From the NCBI GenBank assembly GCA_031213475.1, contig JARUPZ010000012.1, positions 10,312,727-10,376,726 on the forward strand: 64,000 bases of DNA, given 5' to 3'. Positions 52,381 through 62,193 of the stretch are shown here, one piece after another. Under the pieces are notes generated by a model, which was not told where the DNA came from, did not search any database, and saw only the letters and a program-made list of their open reading frames with translations. The position numbers were made by a program, and so were the translations under genes. The DNA is from Nereocystis luetkeana (lineage: Eukaryota; Sar; Phaeophyceae; Laminariales; Laminariaceae). Within the stretch, counting starts at the first letter, position 1. Every line of letters begins with the position of its first letter.

Positions 52381-52980
52381 TAGTAAAAGTCGAACATTGT
52401 ATCTGCGGAAGGCTCTCCACACCAGATTTTTTTACGAAATCGCCTTGTCCTTGTTTTGGTACGACTATGTTGACCAATATGAGAACCTTTTTTACACTAA
52501 TATTCAAAAAAATGATTGCTTATATTTAGGGACAGAGTGCTATTGCCAACCTTCCCGTTCTCCCAAAATCGAGGCGTTGAACAACGATCGCGCCCTATTG
52601 CGAACAAACTCAACGCTCTTTTTTATCGTATGAACCGATACTACGTAAATATCGTATCTAAGTGCGTATGTACCGAGGAACGAGCGCCCCAGTCTAAGCA
52701 GTATTTGTTGCCTTGCTCCACGGCTGCTAGGATTCGTGTGATATGTTTGTGTGTTCATGTGTTCTTCTACCCGTCGGCTACGATATGCTTGTATGTGGGT
52801 TACGGACGATGTCGTCCCTGACAAGTGCTCTGCTTTGGTAGGGTAGTTACCTCTGGTCGCAGCGATACCCGGGTATCCACCCGACTCTTACCCAAACAAC
52901 CAAGTCTCGGTACCAGGACACCTCAAAGCACCCATCCCCCTGAGCACACCCTACCGTGTCACACGGGTGTCAACCCTCAT
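52381..52980. other. Intron 2 interior; no other gene seen
   Basis: GATACCCGGGTATCC at 52865-52880 resembles the palindromes of 14281-14830. Confidence 0.4.
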
Positions 52981-53074
52981 ATTTCTGCAGTCCCGCTTTG
53001 GGCACAAACCAGTCAAATTATACCAGGTAGGTAGTTTGTCCCCAAAACGGGACTGCGGTACTAAAAGGGTCAAG
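52981..53074. mobile_element. MITE family B, copy 14, with 7-bp insertion
   Basis: Core reads CAAATTATACCAGGTAGGTA where copy 10 reads CAAATTATAAGTA. The TACCAGGTA is at 53021-53029. Ends eroded. Confidence 0.85.
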
Positions 53075-53317
53075 ATGGTACACCTCTGGGGCGCATTTCC
53101 GAGCCGCTTTTCTCCAGAACAGGGGGGAGGCACACACCACACACCCATCGAAAACGTTTTTTTTTTTTTTGTTGTTGTTGTAAAATCCCGCCAAGATCTT
53201 TTCACAGACTGTATCGTCGCTCGGGGCAGTTGCACTACAGCTGTGGCAGTATTAGTTGCAAGCCTTGCCGCTGTCGAAAAATCTTAGCTTGGAAAATTCG
53301 TGCGAGGGTGTGCGTGT

Positions 53318-53385
53318 ATATTCCTCACATTGAACCGTTCTTTCTACCCGTCGACATCCAACACAACCAGTGTCCGTGCCGTGTG
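53318..53385 (-). mobile_element. LINE III 3' terminus fragment
   Basis: CCTCACATTGAACCGTTCTT to CAACCAGTGTCCGTGCCG, only about 65 bp. Confidence 0.72.
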
Positions 53386-53750
53386 TTTTTGTTTTGCGTG
53401 TTATTATATACCTGGTATATATCTATATGTGCCAGGTATATGCGTAGGGTATGCTCCCGCTGCGTCTCAAACGGACCCCCATATGTAGCGCCAAGTTTAT
53501 TTAACCCCTTAAGAAATGCACGCTCGCTTTTGGTGACAAATTATATGGAATTAGTATGGGATCACGTTTTCGGTGCGAAGAGGGTCACCGGTAATCACTG
53601 CAGCCAGGCCACCACGTGTGACGTTCAGGTATGGTCAGGAGGTTGCATGCACGTTAGTTTTGCATTTTCAGCTGCGTCTTCTACTCTACTGCTGTAGGCG
53701 CTGCAGGGACGTATAAATACGTACGTTTACCGCTGCGGTACCTGGGCTAT
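53386..53750. other. No gene seen; possible decayed MITE B
   Basis: TTTAACCCCTTAAGAAATGC followed by TGGTGACAAATTATATGG (about 53500-53550) loosely resembles the left arm and core of family B. Confidence 0.35.
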
Positions 53751-53852
53751 GGCAGTTTGACCGCTCTAGCACTGCAGTCCCGTTTAGGGGACAAACCGGT
53801 CAAATTCCAAGTGGTTTGTCCCCGAAGACGGACTGCAGTCCTAAAAGCGTTC
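53751..53852. mobile_element. MITE family B, copy 15 (eroded ends)
   Basis: CACTGCAGTCCCGTTTAGGG left, CTGCAGTCCTAAAAGCGTTC right. Confidence 0.8.
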
Positions 53853-54197
53853 AAGAATTGCCTTTTTTTTTCCTCGTCCCGAAGTAGAAGCAGCGTTTGT
53901 ACACTAATACTTCATCAAAATGGTGCCTACAGTAGTGTACCACCCCATCCCGATATATAAGAACCGTTTGTACTTAAATATTCAATCAAATAGGTCCTTA
54001 CATTTGGGGACATGTTTTTGGCAGTAGTGGGACAGAATAGGACTTGGCCCAGGTTGGACCCAATGGTTGATAGGACGCACAAAAAAAAGAAAAAATATAT
54101 ATATCGCGCCTGTTCCGCCGACGTGCGTCTTTATTCGGCCCCCTCGTTTTTTGTTTTATTTTGTTTCGTTTTGCCTCTTCGGTTCTTCCTCCCCCAG

Positions 54198-54284
54198 GCC
54201 ACAGACTTTCTAATGGATCTGGGACCGCCAGTGACCACCTCCATCGCGCTCCATCATTTCACGGCGTGGGCGAACTACGAAGAG
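54198..54284 (+). CDS. SpoU/TrmH-like gene, exon 3
   Basis: 29 codons between a strong acceptor (a run of T/C then CCTCCCCCAG, ending 54197) and the donor GAAGAG|GTATTG at 54284/54285, phase 0. The sequence ATDFLMDLGPPVTTSIALHH and FTAWANYEE ends in the S-I-x-L-H-H-F helix that follows motif III in plant-type SpoU proteins. The number of residues from the end of exon 2 to this helix (21) equals the family spacing as I recall it, so no exon appears missing between. The motif III core, normally GT.SLNV, reads FLMDLGP, so Ser and Asn are gone. The rest of the C-terminus must lie downstream and was not found. Confidence 0.72.
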
Positions 54285-54379
54285 GTATTGTTCACTTCGC
54301 TTTTTCGCATTTAATTCGTAGAGCTCATATATCTATATATATGCCTGGTATATATATTATATATATATATTATATATAC

Positions 54380-54800
54380 CGGTCGCCCCGGTGGTTCAAG
54401 TGGTTAACCCTTTTAGAACCGCAGTCCCGTTTTGGGGACAAACCACTCAAATTTCAAGTAGTTTGTCCCCAAAACGGGACTGCGGTTCTAAAAGGGTTAA
54501 CCTCGAATTCTACTTGTGTTTGAGTCCTGGGTTCGAGCCCCAGGTGGGTCGGACATTTGACTTTATTTGCAAAAATAAAAATAAAAAGGATTCAATTGAT
54601 GAGAGCGCCTTGCAAGCGCGGGTAGGCACAATTCGATGCGAGTCGACGAGGGAAGAAAAGGCTGAAATCTTCTCGCGATAAAATGAAGGCACGTACCGTA
54701 GCGGGAAGGGGGTAGAAGGGCCTGCTATGTGACCCCGGATCTGAGTTACGAGTTGGAAGGAGAGAGAGAAGAAGATGTGCGAAGATAATAAATGGGATGA
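54380..54800 (+). mobile_element. tRNA-derived SINE, family S1, copy 4, split by a family B MITE
   Basis: Head GGTCGCCCCGGTGGTTCAAG, then the MITE within TTAA, then CCTCGAATTCTACTTG, B box GGGTTCGAGCCCC and full body, ending near ATGGGATG and a (TA)n tract. Confidence 0.93.
54404..54500. mobile_element. MITE family B, copy 16 (intact, inside a SINE)
   Basis: TTAA at both ends. Uninterrupted SINE copies read GTGGTTAACCTCGAATT at this place, with one TTAA. Confidence 0.96.

Positions 54801-54806
<6 letters not shown>

Positions 54807-54833
<27 letters not shown>
54807..54833. repeat. (TA)n microsatellite
   Basis: About 13 TA units directly at the SINE tail. Confidence 0.92.
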
Positions 54834-54835
<2 letters not shown>

Positions 54836-55067
54836 CAACAAGTGCATGAGCTTGTTCGGCTCTTGACTGCAGCACTGATTGAGGGAGACAAGCAGTCTGG
54901 CTCGCGTACATGATACTCCGTGAAAACAAGTTCGTTCGTAAGCTAGTTTGGACTTTTGCATGCAGTATTGGTTGAGGGAGACAGCAGTCCTACGCACGGA
55001 CGCTCTTGATTGGAAGCACGAAACGTATGGGCTACTGCTATGACCTACGAACTGCCGTATCATACTA

Positions 55068-55172
55068 TTACGGGGAACCATAGTTAATAGGACCAAACAT
55101 TGTTGATAAACATTCATGAATATATAGGTTTTTATGTATACCACAGGTCCTATTAACTATGGTCCCCCGTAA
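55068..55172. mobile_element. MITE family A, copy 15
   Basis: TTACGGGGAACCATAG left, CTATGGTCCCCCGTAA right, TA flanks. Confidence 0.9.
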
Positions 55173-55184
55173 TATCACATTTCA

Positions 55185-55585
55185 CAGTAGGGTGACAAGA
55201 TAACACACCATCACACTATCACATTATCACACTATTAATGGGGTGACAAGATAATACACCGCCACACTATCACATTATCACACTAGGGTAACAAGATAAC
55301 ACGCCATTACACTATCACTTTATCACACTGGGGTGATAAGATAACACACCCCCTGGGACGAATTCCAGAGCAGGTTTTTTCCCAAAACGAGAGAGGTAAG
55401 TGCACATTGTAATGAAAATGGCTGCTTTTCGGAAACATCTAGTGGAGATTTTATTTCCATGGGAAGCGTCGCTCGGTGTCCGCACTCTCGCCCCGTTGCC
55501 CAGAAGGTCGGATTCAACGTTCATCCCAGGGTTGTGTAGCTATCTTATCACCCTAGTGAGATAGTGTGATATTAATAGTGTGATA
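55185..55585. mobile_element. Foldback-like element with tandem terminal units
   Basis: Left side: about three and a half units of about 45 bp, GGGTGACAAGATAACACACC plus CACACTATCACATTATCACA. Right side (about 55540-55585) has the inverted form: CTATCTTATCACCCTAGTGA and GATAGTGTGATATTAATAGT. The inner 170 bp has no recognisable coding. TTAAT(A/G) insertions occur at TA within both arms. Confidence 0.6.
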
Positions 55586-56650
55586 CGGCAGTTCGTACGA
55601 GCCCATAGCAATTTTCTTGTAGGCACGGACGCCTGAGATGCGGATTGAATTGTCTTTGCCGAATCGACATTATTACATTATTACGCACAGCAGTACTACA
55701 TACCAGGTGTAGCCGGTTGGGGGCTCGGAGGGGGGGAAAGCGTCGGAAAAAAACGCGACGAGTACAGCATCGGTTGCACGGATCATCCCGGGTAGGCCGC
55801 TGAGGTAGGAGATGTCCTACCCCGAGATTATTCACACAAAGCTGAAGGGGATCTCTGACACGCTCGCAGCATGGTGTGATGCTAATATTAATAGATACCT
55901 GGTACCTGGTAGTCGTTTATACTTGCTGCGCGCTACTTCCACTGCTACAGTCGTTATACTGTACCACTTGGTTACAGTATAGCCTCGCTAACAAGAAACA
56001 CGTATTCTGAGCAAGCCTTAGAATGGTGCTGCTGTGATACCATCTTTTTCTTAGCCTTGAGCATAGATACTGTTTTACACCAGGTAGGATTGAGCGCAGG
56101 GGTCACCACTAAGCACATTTTCTTAATCCTGTTTTCTTATCTCCACTTGAAAATGCGGGCTGTGTGTGCTTGCTGGATTGTTATATGTTTGTGGGCCTAT
56201 ACTTTAGTTGTACCCGGGCCCTAAGAGGGCCCTTTTGTATGTATAAGAGGGTTAATAACTACGGCAATACGGGGGGGAGTTTCGATTTAGAGAGAGGTTT
56301 GAGAGAGGCGTTTCATTCAGCCTTCTAGACCTCTCTTGGGCCGGTACGAGCCCCTCTCTTAAACCGGAACGGGCATTGTTTATAAAGTTAAAAAACTGTT
56401 ACATGGGTGTTAGTGTGCCCGTGCCAAACCATCTGACTTCTCTGTGAAGCTCTCCTAAATCGTACCCCTTCCCCCCCCCTCTGCAACGGCGTGATGCGCG
56501 GGGGGCTGAAGCTCGCCGATATCTACCTGTCTATGTGCTCCCCACCCACCCCCAACTACTACAGTACTAACAGCGAATATATTATAACCGGGGAACATAC
56601 AGTACTGTAGTAGTCAGGACTGCAGTAAGTCTATTAATAGTGTGTAAACA
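55586..56650. other. No gene seen
   Basis: Doubled TACCTGGTACCTGGTA (about 55897-55912) after TATTAATA. An imperfect inverted region with AGAGAGGTTTGAGAGAGG / CCTCTCTTAAACC lies at about 56290-56370. Confidence 0.4.
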
Positions 56651-56754
56651 TGGGGGGGATGCCTGCTTTTTGGGTCCATCGTGGGTTCTGGTTACTACTG
56701 TGTATTACTGTGTATTACTATGGATTACTATTACTATGGATTGCTATACCCCTT

Positions 56755-56835
56755 AATAGTGGTCACACGACTACGGCCATGCATGGGATCGAGTACATAT
56801 GTCCTATCGAGTACACCCCCCCCCCCCCCCCCGGT
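56755..56835. repeat. Short copy of the 26-kb tandem-repeat motif
   Basis: ACGACTACGGCCATGCATGG then ATCGAGTACATATGTCCTAT and a C run, as in the units at 26120-27045. Confidence 0.75.
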
Positions 56836-56852
56836 AATAGTCACGGGGCTAG

Positions 56853-57060
56853 AGCTGGATATCGCATCGAAAGTTCCGATATATCGAAACACCGAACGTT
56901 TTTGGCCCTCCATCCCCTGCCATTGCCGTGTAGTTTTACGCTGACACCGAACGAGAGCTTTTTGATGTACCAAACATCGAAGTCGTGCGTAGCGATCTGT
57001 TTTTGTTCACCGGTATGATATCGTACTCGATTCCGAGATCGATATCCGATATCCAACACT
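56853..57060. repeat. Repeat family E, copy 1 (ATCGAT-rich ends)
   Basis: GGATATCGCATCGAAAG at the left, GATCGATATCCGATATCC at the right. The interior TTTGGCCCTCCATCCCCTGC is shared with 57795-57965. Confidence 0.65.
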
Positions 57061-57311
57061 ACGCGAGGCCTCATTGCAGTACGTTGTAGGAGAATGTCGG
57101 AAGGCGCGCCAACGAATGCCGTCTGCGGGCTGTATGACACTGTACATGGTCCGCTAGTCCCCAGCAGGCGGGGCGGAGATGGACGACGGTGCCGACGCGA
57201 TGTTGGTGGGACTGTTGCCTATTAATAGCGACCACGCGTCCTCGGAACATGCACCACTCTGTCAGTCTTTTGAAGCGGCACGTGCGGAACTTTTTTTCTT
57301 TTTTTTTTTCC

Positions 57312-57632
57312 TTGACTTTTACCTCCATTCCAGCCCAAGTCGTAGGAGGTTTTACCCTCAACAAGCTTTTGGACAAGCCGTGGTCACAGGTGCCTGTCTA
57401 CCCTTCTCCCCCCCGGTACGTGCCTTTATTTTTTGTCGCGCATAGGGTTCAGAATTCCCACTGCTCGTCGATTTCCATCGAACGTAGCTAACTCACGCTC
57501 TCGCGCTTTCCGCTCATCAGTTTCTTTCACGCAAGAAAAAGCCACGAGCATGCACTGGGTGAGACTTGAACCCACGAAATTGATTTTGATAGGCACGCGG
57601 ACCACCTACCAAGCCACCGGAGACGCCGGCAC
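57312..57632 (-). mobile_element. tRNA-derived SINE, family S2, copy 4
   Basis: Minus-strand copy, head near 57632 (CCGGAGACGCC), B box GAGACTTGAACCCACG, tail near CCAGCCCAAGTCGTAGGAGG. Confidence 0.9.
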
Positions 57633-57794
57633 TGTAGGGAAGCTATTCGGGCACTACACTGCTAGCCGACCGAGCAAGCTTGGATTCCGAGCGAACCTCT
57701 CCGCACACGTCGCGATTAGTCACCGTTACGTTTGATGTGGTCGTGTGATAGAATGATGGACCCATTGATCAATCAACGGCCTAATACCCAGGTA

Positions 57795-57965
57795 TCAATG
57801 TTGGACATTGCATCGATTTTCTCGATATATCGAAACATGATTTGATTTGTCGTACGGAACGTGTTTTGCCCTCCATCCCCTGGCATCCCCGTGATTTCAT
57901 GCCGGCACTGAACGGAAGCCTCGATGTATCGAAATATCAAAATACGTGGTCTCAAATATTGGAAT
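57795..57965. repeat. Repeat family E, copy 2
   Basis: CATTGCATCGATTTTCTCG left, CCTCGATGTATCGAAATATC right, shared interior TTTTGCCCTCCATCCCCTGG. Confidence 0.65.
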
Positions 57966-58653
57966 CCTAGCCCGCTGTACTCTTTTACGACTTTTTTTTG
58001 GTTCTTCATTTCTGCAACTTTTACGAACGCGTACGATCGTACCTTATTGGCGTGCGTATGCTTTGAAGTGTTTCGTGTTTTTTTTTTTTTTTAAGATCGT
58101 TTTATTTCAAGGTTTTTGTACTTTTCTGCGGCGTTTTCAGAAGCAATCGATGTTCGGCGGGGGTGTCGCGTCCACGCGACACTGACAATGACGTAAAAAA
58201 CTGCTGCGCCCTTCCTTCGTACGTGTTTTGTTTTTTTCTGTATTATGGCAGTTCGGGAGCTCGATACACTTCAGTGATTGTGTCAACCTAATATTAAATA
58301 GTACCTGGTACGATTTTCTGCACTCGACCGTTAGTTTTTTCACTGTTTTTTCTCCCTGAAATTTCTGTGAACAGGTGTGCGCTGTCGTGATATTGTCTAC
58401 TAACTTTATCGTCTACCCTTGATTCAACCATTACATGTTTTTGTCATCCCTGTGGCAGCACAGTGTGTCGTTTTTATTGTCTCTTTGTTTGCCTATGGCA
58501 ACCTCAACCATTGCGGGCATGCGCGGAGCCGCAGGCAGGCGCCCGCCCGCCCGCCGCAGCGAAGCCCCCCTTGTTGGACGAAAACATTGACCCTCCTGTT
58601 ACATGCCACCCCACCACGGGCAGCCATCCCTGGTGATGAAAAAGGCAGAACTA
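57966..58653. other. No gene seen
   Basis: T runs near 58078-58092. Short frames only. Confidence 0.4.
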
Positions 58654-59109
58654 TTACGGGGGGCCATATTAAATAGGACCTACGGTACAGACAAGAACCT
58701 ATATATTTCGCTATGTTTACCAACAATACTTGGTCCTATTTACTATTTTTTTTTTTTTTTTTTCTCATCCCCTTCATTATCTTCGCACATCTTCTTCTCT
58801 CTCTCCTTCCAACTCGTAACTCAGATCCGGGGTCACATAGCAGGCTCTTCTACCCCCTTCCCGCTACGGTACGTGCCTTCATTTTTATCGCGAGAATATT
58901 TCAGCATTTTCTTCCCTCGTCGACTCGCATCGATTTGTGCCTACCCACGCTGCAAGGCGCTCTCAACAATTGAATCCTTTTTATTTTTATTTTTGCAAAT
59001 ATAGTCAAAGTCCGACCCACCTGGGGCTCGAACCCAGGACTCAAACAAGTAGAATTCGAGGTTAACCACTTGAACCACCGGGGCGACCGGCTTCTATGGT
59101 CCCCCGTAA
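58654..59109. mobile_element. MITE family A, copy 16, split by a SINE
   Basis: Left part 58654-58745 (TTACGGGGGGCCATAT ... TTTACTA) and right part about 59093-59109 (TATGGTCCCCCGTAA), with a minus-strand S1 SINE between. Confidence 0.9.
58746..59091 (-). mobile_element. tRNA-derived SINE, family S1, copy 5, inside MITE A
   Basis: Poly(T) at 58746-58764 is the A tail in reverse. Head ends CCGGGGCGACCGG at about 59090. Nearly full-length. Confidence 0.92.
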
Positions 59110-59119
59110 TAAAATAAAC

Positions 59120-59571
59120 AAGGCAAGTTAATCGCCGGGGCACCTTAGTCGCCACCCTCCTGGACCGATGCGCCTTCCAAGCTACATTCACGAATATCAC
59201 CCCCGGAGGGCCCCACCCAAAGGTACTGCACTGTATTCCGGATATCTGTCGCCATGCGCACATTGTGGAGAACGTCAGCAACATCGAACAAGCGCAGAGC
59301 CCTTCCACACGGGCGGCTTATCGCGATGGGCAGAAGGCGGCTGTGGCCCGGAAGAAGCCAGCTGCCCCGACACAACGGTCTGCCGGCGCCATTCCAGCCG
59401 CAAGCGCGACCACGATCGCTTCGTTCTTCGTCCGTTCTCAAGCCACCCCTGCTGCATCTGCGCCGCAAGCTTCGGCGGCAGGGCTGGACGAGCCAGCCAC
59501 GGCAACGCGTGCCACGCCAGCCACAGGAGCAAGTTCTGCACCAGTCACAAAGTCTGCTGTCCCGGCATAGC
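59120..59571 (+). CDS. Candidate exon, Ala/Pro/Thr-rich C-terminus (unrecognised)
   Basis: One open frame from about 59120 to the stop TAG at 59569-59571. It reads VATLLDRCAFQATFTN, then CRHAHIVENVSNIEQAQ, then a basic stretch QKAAVARKKPAAP and a long Ala/Thr/Pro-rich tail ending SAVPA. Third codon positions are GC-rich, unlike the adjacent repeats. No domain recognised and no firm start: the first in-frame ATG is absent, so it would be an internal or terminal exon. It lies downstream of SpoU exon 3 on the same strand and could in principle be its last exon, but the sequence does not resemble the family's C-terminus. A competing frame on the same strand is also open. Confidence 0.35.
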
Positions 59572-60172
59572 TCGTCGCGCCTCGATTCCCGGCTTCAGCA
59601 GCGCCAGCCCCCTCGGTAGCAGCAGCAGCACCAGCAGCAGCACCAAGCCCTCCGGAAGCAGCAGGGACAGCCCCCCTGAACGCAGCAGCGCCACCCCCCC
59701 CCTCCCCTTGTTATCACCCCCCTTCGCCCGGGGTGGGCAGGTGTCACATGTGATAAATATTTCCCGTTGTACGCTGATCACCCCCCCCGCCGTTATCACC
59801 CGTAACAGTACACTTGCGTAGAATGGTGTCGGCCGAAATTACCCGTGCACCCTACTACAGAGCATCGTTTTGTTGGCCAGTGTAGCCACCGGGCTAGGCT
59901 ACACCTTTCAAGAGGAGTGAATGGGTGTACCCTACATAGTGGCGTACACCTACTTCAAGACGACCTCGGGACAGGCGATTCTGGTTGTCTCATCTATATT
60001 AATAATATGGTCTTATCTTTTGCCACTCTAAAGAATATCCCATACTATTGATTCTGCTGTGTATTTCGAAACATTTTTTTTCTCGTGACAAGCCGATTTA
60101 CCTGCTGAAGGTCGCATTTTTATGAATACCATGACAGCATCCACCCGAAAGTCTTGAAAAGCCGGAGAGGGC
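59572..60172. other. No gene seen
   Basis: Begins with an AGCAGCAGCACCAGCAG-type repeat (59618-59645), then CCCCCC blocks; a TAGTGTAGCCACC / GTGTACCCTACATAG area at about 59880-59950 repeats GTACACC motifs. No coding features. Confidence 0.4.
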
Positions 60173-60268
60173 TTAACCCTTTTAGAACCGCAGTCCCGTT
60201 CTGGGGACAAACCCGTCAAATTTCAAGTAGTTTTGTCCCCAAACGGGACCGCGGTTCTAAAAGGCTTG
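60173..60268. mobile_element. MITE family B, copy 17
   Basis: TTAA left, TTGA right, complete arms. Confidence 0.88.
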
Positions 60269-60653
60269 AAGGTGGGCATGCCACTATGCCACTGCTGCTG
60301 CTGCTGTGTGCTGTTATTTATCCATGAATGTACGGCATGCGCGACCGGTGTATTTGATTGATATACTCGTACAGCAGCATGAAATGCGCCGTGGGCGAAA
60401 GCATAAAGGTGCGTTCAGACATTAATATCAATACAAAACGGCCCTTGCTTGCATTTCCGTGCAGAGTGGGTATGATGGAGTTTTCAAATTTGAAGTTTCG
60501 ACCGAATCGGTTCGTCTCCCTGTCTTTCGCTCGGGCGTGGCGTTTTTCGTCCTTCTTCATCGGGACGCGTGTATGTGTGTACCCCCCCCCCCCCCCTTCC
60601 TCCCACCGCTGACGTACTGCATGTTGTTATTCTAGCCATTACTATTGGTATTA

Positions 60654-60758
60654 TTACGGGGGACCACAGTTAATAGGACCAAATATTGGTAGTAAAAATA
60701 GTTAAATATATAGGTTTTTATGTATACCATAGGTCCTATTAACTATGGTCCCCCGTAA
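60654..60758. mobile_element. MITE family A, copy 17
   Basis: TTACGGGGGACCACAG / CTATGGTCCCCCGTAA, TA flanks. 25 bp from copy 18, same orientation of the core. Confidence 0.92.
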
Positions 60759-60783
60759 TAGTATATACCAGATATGTAAACTA

Positions 60784-60888
60784 CTACGGGGGATCATAGT
60801 AAATAGGACCAAATATTGTTAGTAAATATAGCTAAATATATAGGTTTTTGTGGCTGCCATATCGGTCCTATTTACTATGGCCCCCCAT
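60784..60888. mobile_element. MITE family A, copy 18
   Basis: CTACGGGGGATCATAG left, CTATGGCCCCCCATAC right, followed by TATTAATAG. Confidence 0.85.
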
Positions 60889-61144
60889 ACTATTAATAGT
60901 AGTAATAACTAGAAAAAGAGGGGTATTGGTCCCCTTGAAAATCGCTGGCTTCCTCCAAAGTGATGAGCTGTACCAGACAGACGAGCTGGCTCCTGATATT
61001 CCCGTTAACTCACAATTCAATGCCTACCCTCCTTTTGGCGGGCAAATTACTTGGCATTAGTCTGGAGAGGTTTTATGCTGTGGTGAAGGTAAAGCCCCCT
61101 TCATACCTGCGCCCACGTTTTTGCGGACACGGGGGGGGGATACT

Positions 61145-61263
61145 AATACGGGAGACCATATAAAATAGGATCTACGGTAGACACAAAAACCTACCAGGTA
61201 TATATTTCCCTATTTTTGCTCACAACATTTGGTCCTATTTACTACTGGTATGGTCCCCCGTAA
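61145..61263. mobile_element. MITE family A, copy 19, with two micro-insertions
   Basis: ATACGGGAGACCATAT left, TGGTCCCCCGTAA right. TACCAGGTA at 61192-61200 and TACTGGTA at 61243-61250 are absent from other copies. Confidence 0.88.
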
Positions 61264-61290
61264 TATTACATAGTAATACATACCTGGTAG

Positions 61291-61387
61291 TTAACCCTTT
61301 TAGAACCGCAGTCCCGTTTTGGGTACAAACTACTTGAAATTTGAGCGGTTTGTCCCCAAAATGGGACTGCAGTTCTAAATGGGTTAA
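61291..61387. mobile_element. MITE family B, copy 18 (intact)
   Basis: TTAA at both ends. The left TTAA directly follows TACCTGGTAG. Confidence 0.93.
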
Positions 61388-61507
61388 CATGCTGTAAGCA
61401 GTCCATGCCTGTTGATACGTACTATGACTGAAATAGGAACCCACGATGGACGCCAAAACCTCGTACGAATACCCTCACCTACCACCTGTGTTCGCACACC
61501 AGAGAAC

Positions 61508-61544
61508 AACAACGAAAAACAACAACAACACCAACAACAACACC

Positions 61545-61593
<49 letters not shown>
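61508..61593. repeat. (AAC)n microsatellite
   Basis: Interrupted then pure AAC units, more than 20. The Gln/Asn runs in the frames here are a by-product. Confidence 0.93.
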
Positions 61594-61594
<1 letters not shown>

Positions 61595-61637
61595 CCATAC
61601 TATATTACTAGTTGTACTATTATATTGGTATATGTGT

Positions 61638-61682
61638 GTGTGTTCTTCACATTAAACCGTTCTTTCTACCCGTCGACATCCT
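61638..61682 (-). mobile_element. LINE III 3' terminus, very short copy
   Basis: GTGTGTGTTCTTCACATTAA then CCCGTCGACATCC, 45 bp. Confidence 0.7.
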
Positions 61683-61875
61683 TAATATATACCAGGTACC
61701 AGGTACTCATTACTATTAATAGTTCCCCCGTCGTAATAGATGAGTTACTGTTGTAGCACTCTGACCGGGAATGTAATCCACGTATAGTCTCCATTATGAC
61801 GCGCCAAATGGAGGTTATGTTGCCGGCCAGGGGGGTAGTATGTACGTACACACGCAGCAGTAGGTGCAGTAGCCC

Positions 61876-61977
61876 CTTTCAATCCTTTTAGGAGCGCAGT
61901 CCCGGGGTGGGGACAAACTAGTTAGAATTGGTATGGTTCGTCCCCAAAAACGGGACCGCAGTGCCGAAACTGTTGAG
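61876..61977. mobile_element. MITE family B, copy 19 (diverged)
   Basis: CCTTTTAGGAGCGCAGTCCC left, CCGCAGTGCCGAAACTGTTG right. Confidence 0.8.
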
Positions 61978-62193
61978 GGACGCCGCGATAAAAAAAGGCG
62001 GCATGTCAGGGACCTCAGGTTTCTGCCCACTGCGCCATTTTTTCAGTCACTGACGAAGGGGCCGGTAACAGCTCTGGTAAGGGACGTTGGTGCCTACAGA
62101 CTATGGTAGGGGTGTCCAATCCCGAACGCTCTATTAATAGTAACTATTAACTATTACAGTAGGGTCCCTTGAAAGGGGGTATACCTGCTGCAC

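Noticed and set aside
61412..61756. Poly-Gln or poly-Asn protein
   Set aside because: Produced only by the (AAC)n microsatellite. The frame also runs into a LINE III terminus.
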